Source: Cycas panzhihuaensis
Lineage: Eukaryota > Cycadophyta
NCBI GenBank assembly: GCA_023213395.1
Contig: CM041465.1
Span: 53,451,741 to 53,515,740, forward strand
Direction: 5' to 3'
DNA length: 64,000 nucleotides
Below, in pieces: positions 51,240 to 60,560 of the stretch. A program made the position numbers and the translations under genes. Positions within the stretch are counted from its first letter, which is position 1, and each line of letters starts with the position of its first letter. Under the pieces are notes generated by a model. It saw only the letters and a list, made by a program, of their open reading frames with translations. It did not search any database and was not told the origin of the DNA.

Positions 51240-52150
51240 TCGGAATCCCTAATTATGCTTTTCATGAAGAAGATCCCGTATCTTCTTCCCCTGACTTAAT
51301 ACATTTTCCCCCCATGGCGTTGGAAGCTATGGGTACCTCGCCATGTTTGATGATGACGGGGTCCCATAGCGAGGATGAGGATCGTCCTCACCTAGTTTCA
51401 TTGCTCCGCACTAGTGTAGGGCATCCTTCTAGCCCTAGGTTTCCCCCTAGGACCTCTTTTATTATAGAGCCCGGTCATTTTCACATATCACATGACATTG
51501 CGCATGTTGATCATCATGTTCCTAGCTCTTCCATCCCATCACCTTCTGCAGGTGATGATGTTGAGAGTTTCCCTCTTGCTCTTTACGAGGCACCTTTCCC
51601 TGATTCTCCCTTAGAGTCTCTTAGGGATGATGGGCAGCTTTTAGGCCATACTGGTCCTATCGCTCCCATGCTATACTGCACCTTGTCCATCCAAAGTCAA
51701 GTCATCCATGGGGTGGACTACTTCAAAGACGACGAGGCTTTGCTGGAGTACTTAACTGGCTCCATGCCTAGTTTGCCTCCTGGTCACCACAAGCTTGGCC
51801 ACTAGAAGGTCCTAGCGATTGGGTCCATGCTAGTAGACCCAATCCCTTCTTCCGTTGCATCTCTTCTTGTTGATCTTACCCCCCTCCATTTCGAGGAGGG
51901 GAATGCTATGTGCATAGGGGCAACTCAGGACATAGTCCTTGCCCCAAACAAGATCATCAAGGTAGGAGTGGAATGTACTCCTGACGAAGTGAGGGAATAC
52001 TCCCTCTTGTTCTAGGAATTCTGTGATGTATTCATGTGGGACTACTTGGACATGGAGGGGATTGACCCCTCTATCATCACGCATAACCTTACAACTATTC
52101 TCGACGCTCGCCCTATGCACCAAAAGTAACATGCTCCGAAACGAGCCTAA
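51240..52150 (+). pseudogene. Protease-RT linker and RT stump of copy C
   Basis: Still in the gag-protease frame. 51314-51805 is a Ser/Pro/His/Asp-rich linker (VIHGVDYFKDDEALLEYL, also present in copy B). 51827-52132 reads NKIIKVGVECTPDEVREYSL, then LF*EFCDVFMWDYLDMEG, IDPSIITHNL and LDARPMHQK. This corresponds to the region just before the RT palm in plant gypsy pol (..DVFAW..DMPGID.. ..DAKPVRQK). It stops being pol-like at about 52150: the fingers, palm with YxDD, RNase H and integrase are absent. Confidence 0.8.
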
Positions 52151-52740
52151 ACTACCATTTTAAATTGTTCCCATTCCTCCCAACCACGGGTAGAATGGCA
52201 ATTTAAGATGGATTTTCACTTTTTCTTCTGGTTCCTCCCACATAAACCATGTTCCCGTATCCTCTCGGGAACCTTTGTCCTCCTATTTGGGCATTCCCTG
52301 ACTAGGACGATGTCTTGGAGTATCATCACTCCCCTCTCCTGCCTGGTGTTTCCTTCGCATATTCCACTATGCTCCTATGTGGACGTGCATGCCGCTCTAT
52401 TTCTAACCTCACACCTCTCGATTACCCCTGCTTACGGTGGATGTGTGTGCTCCTGTTACATATATAGCCATACATAGAAGGAAATATATGTATATTACAA
52501 CCAAATATTTACAATAAAATACTTACAACAAAACATATTTACATCAAAATATTTGCAACATTTACAACATACAAAGTAAAACATACATGCTATCTCTATC
52601 ATATATGATACACACCATTTCATGCCAAATTTGGTTCTAATTACCCCGTATATATGTATTTATATATAAAAAATGTCATGGTACATCATGCATATGGGAA
52701 GCTAGGATCCTTACAGGGGGTTACAATCATGTGAGCCTAC
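52151..52740. other. Junction region after the pol truncation, no gene seen
   Basis: The first 300 bases are GC-balanced and unrelated to pol as far as I can read. 52480-52700 is AT-rich with 'atatttaca' repeats and may be the 3' untranslated part of the antisense gene. Confidence 0.4.
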
Positions 52741-53428
52741 ATATGACCCCCTGGAGGCCCGTGCTTTCCTGTCAAAATCAAATGTACATCTCATGCCACT
52801 CTGCATCACGATCTTGGGGTGCCATCCCACAGTGCATGTGATCCTCTCACAGGGACCACATCCCTCTGAGGCTCCTCCTAGGCCTCCGCGAGCTGCCTAC
52901 CTCGCTCCCCTCATCCCGAGGTCGTCTCGGGGTCGTAGCTGCTATGTGTGTAGGTTCAGCTCCTGCTCGACCTCGAGGCCATCTGCGCCACCAGCTGATC
53001 GTATCAGGCCTGGATATGATCCCTCTCTCCTCAGAGCCCCTCCTCTATCGCCTTAAGGTGCTCCTCTAGCATCGTTATCCAGACCCTGCTCTCTACATCT
53101 TCTCCTAGTCCACCCTAAGCCTCTAAGGCCTGGACTCGTCTACGCAGCTCATCCCACTCACCCCTGGCCACGTCAAGCTCTTGCTGTAGCTGCCCCCTAA
53201 ATGTCATGTGTTCTTAGGACTTTGCAGCCCAGATGTCTCTAACCCTTGCTAGTGGGGCAAATACCTGCATATGGGCTCCTGCCGACCTAGATGCATCCTC
53301 CGCCTGGATGGACAGTTGCCCCTTTGCGTAAACCTGAGGGAACATCTCCCTCACCATGGCCTCCACCAGTCTCTAGACCTCTACTACACCTGCCAATGCA
53401 ACATGTCGTGTGTCAGTGTATCTCCTCA

Positions 53429-53501
53429 CTGCATACCATGATAAAATGAAACCAAGTATCTATCTAGATGTTAAACGACTAAGGGAAGGATTAGGTCTCA
53501 C
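53429..53501 (-). other. Predicted 73-bp intron of the antisense gene
   Basis: Minus strand: ATGGCAA|GTGAGACC ... TATGCAG|TGAGGAG. Removing it joins A|TG and keeps the frame open into RRYTDTRHVALAGVVEV. AT-rich, of normal plant intron size. Confidence 0.6.
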
Positions 53502-54733
53502 TTGCCATGGCCACCGGCTCCTCTGCTTGGGTGACATCCTCGTCTCCTAGCCCTCCGCCAGCTGCAGGTACCTCATCCTCAGGTACCTCCTCTACCTCAA
53601 CCTCACTCCTAGAAGGGACTGGATCGACCCTCGTCTCTCCGGATCTCTTCACGATCCGTAGTCTATGGCCCCTAGTCTCTGGCACCCTGCTCTCCTCAGC
53701 AGCTCCTAATGGGCCTGCCCCTCCTCCGATAGTCCTGGATGGTCCTGCTGCTCCTTCTACTAACTGTGATGGACCTACCTCTCTTGGAGGTCGTGATGGG
53801 CTAGCCCCATCTCCCCCATCATCACTATCATCACCGCTATCACCGTCGCTATCGTTGTCATCGTCGTCGTCGATGGGCGCTCCTGCTCTGCCTGCTCCAT
53901 CATCACTCTCCTACCTCACTGCCCTGTATGGCTTTGCTATATAGTTTGTCAAAGCGAGGAGGTCAAGTGAAGTCACATCGACTGACTGACAGACATGCAC
54001 CTGATCCTCTATCCCTCAGAGCCGTGTCTGCCATCTGTGGACCATCGGGGCCCACTCTGTTATGGGGTATGCCCCCCCTTCTGGTGCCAGTGCCGTAAAA
54101 TGGTCAAAAAATTAGCACTGCAACAGCATGCTATAAGAGAATCCTCCCTTATCAGATCTCTGAATGGTGTCTAGCTGTGCGACAAGGTTCACGCAACTAG
54201 AGTACCCCAATCCATCCTCTTGCTAGCCTCGCACTGGTGCGCTGCATCCACCTAGCCTCCAGGGATCTCCCTTAGTTCTATTTTTGGGAAATCTGAAACA
54301 GAATATATAGTATGATCAATTTCCTTACTCAAGCAGTCTGCGACATAAGTATAGTCTGGAGGGCAGCTCCCCTCTGCTCCTACTTATCAGTCCTTGTGAA
54401 AAACTAGGTCGCCTCTCTGTGTGTTGCCTCGGTGCTAGGCAGTGCTCCCAACCTCACTGGCCTCCCTGTCACTGGAACTCCCAGAATCTGCCTGATATCC
54501 CCTAGGGTAATAGTGATATCACCTATTTGAGGTAGGTGAAATATGTACCTCCTCCTGTCCTAGTGCAACGCGATGTCAACCAAAAGCCTCTGGTCTCATG
54601 CAAACTGAGATGTCTTGAGGGCCTTGTATAAGCCACGCCTCCGTAGAGTTGCCTTGTCCTCTTGGGACGCCATCTCCATGTAGCTCAATATAGGCATGTC
54701 TACATTCTCATGGTTGTCCACCGCGATAACTAC

Positions 54734-55224
54734 CTACAATCATAAAAACTTAGTCAAGGTCAGCCTCCTAGCAATCATCTATGCTCCTAGCTTTCTTTCT
54801 GACTTTCCTGCCTGAGTTTTGGGGCTGTTTGGCCCTCTTCTGTTTTTTTCTAGTTTTATGCCTGCGTACCGCGCTAAATTTAGCGCTACCACTAAATTTA
54901 GAGTAGGTCCCGTGGTGATTGCTATGCTATAGCGATCCCACAACCAAGATCATGGTGTCACAATCTTGGATGCGGTACGAATGGCAACCCCCCTAAAAAA
55001 GGGGGTTTCTGCCTAGAAAATCTCAAAACTTTTTGTGGTGGAACCCCGTGGGGCCCACCGGGACCAGGGCTCCCTAATGCCCATGTCCCTGCCTCTTTCT
55101 GGGTCTAATTTAAACTCTAAGAGGCATCCAATTGCCCATAAGGGGCATAAAAATGCATAAAATTAACTAAAAAACAATAAACTTTGAACTTTGAAATGGG
55201 GAAGGTTTTGTTAGATCCACTCAC
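54734..55224 (-). other. Predicted first intron of the antisense gene
   Basis: Donor GTGAGT (55219-55224), also conserved in copy A (468-473); acceptor TTTTTATGATTGTAG just before exon 2 at 54733. The interior contains the GGTAC-type family motif region (about 54861-54970). Confidence 0.5.
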
Positions 55225-55406
55225 TGGGTCTGGCCTGACCGTCACCATCTCATCTCTCTGGTCATAATGACTCTCGCTGTGCTCAGATCCAACGGTCGGA
55301 TCATTTCCTGCATGCCTCCGAAGTCAGGTAGTGCTCTGCGTTGTAAGGAAATGGCTCTGGTTTCGTACGAGAGCCGGTGAAAATGAATCCGATTTTCATT
55401 TGTTTT

Positions 55407-55416
55407 CCTTATATAG
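55407..55416 (-). promoter_or_regulatory. TATA box of the antisense gene in copy C
   Basis: Minus strand CTATATAAGG followed by AAAAC, identical to 657-666 of copy A. It lies about 180 bases upstream of the predicted first splice donor. Confidence 0.65.
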
Positions 55417-55942
55417 CCGGGAGCCCCGATGGGCACTTCTTCCATTTCTGACCTCGCGACAGTTGTTAGGACTGTCTCGTTGCCCTGATAGCCTTTGCCT
55501 TCTAGCCCTATCACCCATTGTGCTCTAGTGATGCCCTTTTTGCCCTCCCTTGCAAGGGCATTTATAGTGCCTCAGTATCGCACTTTTGTCAGGGCCCTTC
55601 TGCATCATTTTGCGTGCTGCTCCTGTGCATGCCTGAGTTTATACTTGTTTGGCTCATTTCGCTACCCTGGACTCGTTTTCACAACCCTTTTTCACCCCTG
55701 GGATCTCCAAAGGGAATGCTCCCCCGTCTGGGGGCATGTTTTGCTTCCCAAAGCAACCTTTGGCACTCCAGGGCATCTTTTCTTTGCCCACTCTCAACCA
55801 GTGGCCGGATTGCTTACTCTCATTCTCGAGTAACCTTATTACTAGGTCCTCCTACTCTTCTGAGCCACCTTCTTGCTCATCATTTGAGTCTTTCTTTTAC
55901 TTTCATTGCTATCTATTTGCTACCGGAGCTTAGTATTCAGAC

Positions 55943-56280
55943 ATGTCCCTTTTCATTTTTACCGATGGTGGAAGTCGCAACAACCCAGACCTTCCGCCAC
56001 TGCATGGATTCTTCGCAGCCCCTTTAGACACGACTACCTACGTTCTGGAGTCTTCCTTCCCGAGGCAACCAATAACGAAGCCGAGTACATGGCCGTTATT
56101 GAAGCCCTTACCGATTCTCTCCATTTCCATCACGAGTCCATCGTGTTGCTTCGCGATTCTCAAGTTGTGGTATCCCATCTCACCTAGGTCTACCAGGTGT
56201 GATTCCCTCACCTGAGAACCCTCGCATCTGCCTCATCCTTGAGTGTCACCTCCCTCTTCTAGACGACTGTCCCTGAGGCT
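55943..56280 (+). pseudogene. RNase H-like frame near the 3' LTR of copy C (frameshift and deletion)
   Basis: Starts MSLFIFTDGGSRNNP. A one-base slip near 55990-56000 moves the frame, which then reads FLPEATNNEAEYMAVIEAL (Glu, 56065-56088) and LLRDSQVVVSHL (Asp at 56155-56157). Compared with copies A and D, about 90 bp are missing near 56230, removing IPRDLNAEAD with the last catalytic Asp. The short preceding ATG context is the same as in A, which supports an independent start. Confidence 0.8.
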
Positions 56281-56535
56281 TGCTTGGCTGGCGTGCACGA
56301 GTCTCAGTTCTTTGTTAGTTAGATGTATTTGCTCTATTTGTTGGATGCCCTCCTACTTCACATTGCACTTCGACAACTGGGGGTACCCCCTTTTACTTGC
56401 TTATTTCATTTACAGGTCGATGCTTAGACGATGTGTAGGTAGCCCCTACGTTTTCCTCATCTCTGTCTCCCTTGTCCACGTGTTCTGCCATGACACTTGC
56501 CTATGCCCTTGGTCCATGTGCCGCTCATTATTGCT

Positions 56536-56552
56536 TATATATATATATATAT
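56536..56552. repeat. Short TA microsatellite of copy C
   Basis: Seventeen bases of alternating T/A at the place where copy A has about 1 kb. Confidence 0.85.
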
Positions 56553-56627
56553 GCATGTGCTACTCATATCTTTGATTGTCAGCATTCGCCATCACATTAC
56601 ACTTCCGAGCAGTGAGGCTTTGCTGCT

Positions 56628-56634
56628 AAGGGGG
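56628..56634 (+). other. Polypurine tract of copy C
   Basis: AAGGGGG, three bases before the LTR TG at 56638. Confidence 0.8.
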
Positions 56635-56637
56635 TAG

Positions 56638-59180
56638 TGTTTCCTAGCTACTGGGAATGGACTCAAGACTCATTGACACAGGTATGTTCAGGTATACATT
56701 CTCACTTTTTCCTTCCCATGCTTGATTAAGATTATTTAACATAGATTGCTTGACATACACCTGCCTGCATGCATTACTTCTCTGCCTGATCATATTTCAT
56801 GTGCTTATGGCACCTCATCGGCCTATGACGACTCACAACGGGGGCATTCCTCAGTGAATGCTATACCCCGTATGGTGCACAGCCACCCATGTTATCTCCA
56901 CGGTCTCCTGGGATGTTTTAGTCAGTCCTATTTTCTCCCATTACAACATGTTACTCGCATTGCAGTCCCTCCTAAGCCTGATTTAATCCTTAATTAGGAC
57001 TCATCTTATTAATTTGGCTACTTGCCCATTACCTGGGCATTCCCCTAGCTGCTCCAGCTCATTTTTGGTCTTAATTTTTACTTCAAAACTTTATGTTTCT
57101 GATCCTTTTTCTTTTTCTTGTTTCCAGTGTGATACCACTATAAACCCAGCGGTCTCGCAGTCTTTGCTATGGTACCACAGAGTTTACCGCAGTATGATTG
57201 TTTGAAATTTAAAAAAAGAGAACCACGTGACAGTTTCCATTTTTTTTGCGGAACTACTACGTGGTGTCGATCGATTCGCATCACCTTGACACCCCCAACG
57301 TTCACCTACAGTGAACAGGGGGATAAAAGGGATTTTGCTCTCCATTCTTAGGATCTTTTTGCCATTTTTCTGACTTTTCAACTAAAAATACATAGAGAAA
57401 GACATAATCTACATGCATAGGAACTTGTCACAGAAGAGAAGGATTACTACCAGCTAGATTTACAGGCCATTCACGCCCCCTCTGACTCTCAACAAAGAAG
57501 CCTCATACCTCTTTGTAAGTGCTCAAGGTTCCAAAGGAAACTTCTACCAAAAAGCTTCTCCAAAGGGGCAACTTCCAAGGCTCCAAGTTTGCAAGGATTT
57601 TTCCTCATTTCACTCTTGCAAAAGCCTATCATTATCAGCCCTCATACATTAGTTATTACTGTTGTTTCCTAACAACAAAGCTCATGCTTGATTCTCTTCT
57701 AACAAGGTATCCCTTATTCCTACTTACAATCTATTTTGTTCTTATTTCTTTTGTGTGTTGATGAATGAAATCCTAGTTTGTCTAGTTTTCTTTATGTTGT
57801 TGTGCTAGATTGGTGCTATTCCTATTTTCTTTTGAGGCCTCACTATTTTCTTTAAACCATCCCTCCCCTTCCTTGGTTAGTCGTTGTAAAGGAGCAACAT
57901 AAGAGGATTTGAAGGAGGTAGGCGGGGTTCCATCCCCCATTGCTGCCCTTCTCCCCAAGGGTTTCGTCCCTTATCCTCTTTCCCTTTGCTATTAGTGCTT
58001 TCTTAGGAAATAGGTTAAGAGAGTTTAGGGAATCTAGTTATGGTGTTCAAGTTAGCGCAGGTAACCCATTACCACACTGTTTCCAGAAGTCCCATCTATC
58101 AGTATTGGGCCCTACCTAAGCCCCAAATCTTTCCATTATTCCTTTCTTTGTTACTGCCTATTACTTCACAACCTCGTTGTCAACCTGTTCCTCCTTCCCG
58201 AGTCCCATGGAGGTCCTTCTTGGGTGAGTTAGCCATCTCGAGGCTATACCCTTTTTCCTTTTGAGTGTCTTTATGGTGTATGGTAGTGAGAGTATTTATT
58301 GCGTGTCACTATTTTACTTGGCTACATATTGATGCTTAGCATAGGTTTAAGTTCCATTTGATTTTTAGTATATATCTTTAGTATATTTCATGGCGTCTCT
58401 TCCGAGAGGAAGGTATTCTCCTCACTTGTTTGTAGGATTGCGCGTTAGTGGAGTGATACATGGAACAAACCCATTGTAGGTTAGTTTCCCGTGTGGTGCA
58501 TTTCTTTCTATTTTATGCTTTCGTTTCTTTTCCATTTATTTGCTTTTACATGCTTAAGGGGAGGTAAGTAAGCCCCTCTTCCATTGCTTCCAGCAACTAC
58601 TGCCAATTAGCATCGTATGCACGACAAACGAAGTAGAAAGGAGCAGGACTCAAAGAGACGAGTGACACTCCACTTGGGCACTGGATCCAGGTATTCTCCT
58701 TAATCCCCTCATATCCCTTTTACATTATTACCTTTCATACATCTGCTTATGTGGTTAGGAACTTGTAAAAGATTAAAAATGGAAAAGGAAAAGTGTACTT
58801 ATTTTTACATTGTCTCATGCTTTAGCTAGCATAGCCTAACATAGTTAGATTGTTTACATTGCATTTGAGTTACCCTCGTCACACCCCCCTTTTCGCATTT
58901 GCCTGTACACTAGTTAGCTGCCCTTTTGTTTATTGCCTTCTCATTACCTTGAGAAGACGCAACGCATAAGGCGCTCTCTCCTCTTCCCGGCCATTCGAGG
59001 GGTAGGAAGGCATTGCTTTGCACGGCTACACCAGAAGTAACCGAGCACCTTGCGATTCTAAATCGTGCTCCGTATATGGGCCACAGAGGTGAAGTCCTTA
59101 CTGCCTAGTTTAGTTAGCATTACATATTTTTATATCCTTTTTGCTAGATGTAGGGACACCACCCTGTAGCGAGCGTTTCA
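56638..59180 (+). repeat. 3' LTR of copy C
   Basis: Starts TGTTTCCTAGC and ends GTTTCA. Partner of 45333-47874. It carries the GGTACCACAGAGTTTACCGC motif (57170-57190). Confidence 0.92.
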
Positions 59181-59185
59181 AAGGT

Positions 59186-60560
59186 GAAATTCGCTTATCA
59201 ATAAGGTTAATGCACTATTTAGAGTCAAAAAATCAGACTTGTAAGCCTTTTATAGATTGAGTTGATGCATTGTAGGGTTATCTAGAGTTGGTTGGATATA
59301 TAAGACATTGCCTGAGGCCAACAAAGCATATTTTGATGGATATCTAGTAGTGTTGGGCATTATTACATATTGTACAAGTAAGTTTACCCTATTTTTAAAG
59401 AAATCTAACTATATTTGGCATTAAAAAATCAATAGTTTACACTGAAGTAGTTAGAGTTCTTTACATGAGGGGGAGATTATGTCCTATTGAAGAGGTTTTT
59501 TGTCTATAAGGAGGATATTGAGTATCAATAAAGGCTATTTTATGGACTATTCCAAGTGTGTTGATTAGATGTTAAGGTTAGGCAACTTCTTGTAAGCATG
59601 CATCCTTATTTTTCCTTATGATGAGTGTTATGCCTATATGAGACTAAACTGGGGCTTGTTTGTGTAATTGTTGGACTATATATGAGTAGTTTTACTAGAG
59701 ATAGTGGTGTAGTTAAGCTGTGAGGGCTTGAGAGGACTTGCACAAGAACCTATTCTTTAAAGCCATTTGAAGTTATTTTAAGAACCTATTCTTTGTACTT
59801 GATTAGTGACCTATTATTCTAGTTATTTCTAAAATATTTGAATCTACATTCTATTGTATATTTTAATGCACATTTATTAGACTATTTTCATTATCCTTTG
59901 AGATATATTTAGGATTATTTCCATCAATCATTATCAAAGTTTAAAGGGTTATTTTGATGTTATTAAAGGCTATTTTAAAGCATGTTTTAAAGTTATTCTA
60001 AGGTTATTTCAAGGCCTATTTTGGAGAGATTGAAGCTACTATAGAATCTATTTTTTTAAGTTGTTAAAAGGTTATTTTGATGGGTTTGCGAGGTTATTTT
60101 GAGCTTATTAAAAATTGATAAAATTTTTTCTTTATGTTATTTTGGAGATGCAAAAAGGGTTGTTTGAAGACTATTTATGAAGCTATTTAAAGAAGTTTAC
60201 AAGTATTTTGTAATAGATTTATTACAGAGCTTTGATTTAAAAGAAGGGTTTTTCTTCAAGTTGCTCACAAGTATGTTTTGTAGCAGTAACAATGGACACT
60301 TTACATACAAGTGGTACTAGAAATATATACATACATGATTATCATAATAAATATCACATCTATGAAAGATACATTATTTTATTTTCTGTCATAAAATGAG
60401 CATATGTAGTTGGCATGTAGCAACCTCCTTACATGCAAGTGGGCAGATTACAGAAAAGTTACTAAAAATAATTGAGGGAGTTTTCTCTTACTATTTAGAA
60501 GCTATAAATAGCTCTATATTCTTAAAAAAAGAAGTGTCCATAAGTATCTGGATGCGCATC
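59186..60560. other. Flank between copies C and D, no gene seen
   Basis: Should continue copia-3 or its host. 59186-59480 has a weak frame (MHYLESKNQTCKPF), and a purine-rich word 'gagggggagatt' lies at about 59466-59477. I cannot link either to a family. From 59900 on there are irregular 'aggttattttga' repeats. Confidence 0.4.

Larger units (their letters stand above)
52741..55380 (-). pseudogene. Antisense plant-mobile-domain (PMD) gene inside copy C (broken)
   Basis: Minus strand. Exon 2 (from 54733) reads VVIAVDNHENVDMPILSYME, then RRRGLYKALKTSQFA*DQRL, LVDIALH*DRRRYIFHLPQI, GDITITLGDIRQILGVPVTGRPVRLG. This is the N-terminal half of the PMD (HTFHLP.GE.TITL.DV...LGLPI.G), the domain of MAIN/MAIL proteins and of some plant transposons. 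Then comes an Asp-rich acidic stretch (about 53838-53880, DDDDDNDSDGD) and a coiled-coil-like part (FRGQLQQELDVARGEWDELR..., about 53100-53200). Introns fit at 54734-55224 (GTGAGT...TGTAG) and 53429-53501 (GTGAGA...GCAG, which rejoins the frame). A middle intron near 54293-54383 is less sure. Stops are CAG/CAA/TGG-type changes. The role of PMD in retroelements is not known to me. Confidence 0.72.
45333..59180 (+). mobile_element. Gypsy copy C, complete from LTR to LTR; lacks RT, RNase H of pol, and integrase
   Basis: LTR 45333-47874, primer site, gag, protease, pol linker, a stump of RT, an antisense PMD-type gene, a separate RNase H frame, short microsatellite, purine tract, LTR 56638-59180. 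The total is 13.8 kb. Flanks GAGGT (45328-45332) and AAGGT (59181-59185) differ by one base and look like the target duplication. The linker (GIDPSI...LDARPMHQK) and the antisense ORF suggest the Tat branch of Ty3/gypsy. The element needs enzymes from a partner. Confidence 0.9.

Noticed and set aside
53507-53944. Plus-strand Ser/Pro-rich frame of 145 codons
   Set aside because: It is the complement of the Asp/Glu-rich part of the antisense gene, whose frame continues into PMD and a coiled-coil part.
59466-59477. Purine-rich word as a polypurine tract of copia-3
   Set aside because: No pol tail before it and no LTR copy after it that matches 44822-45167.
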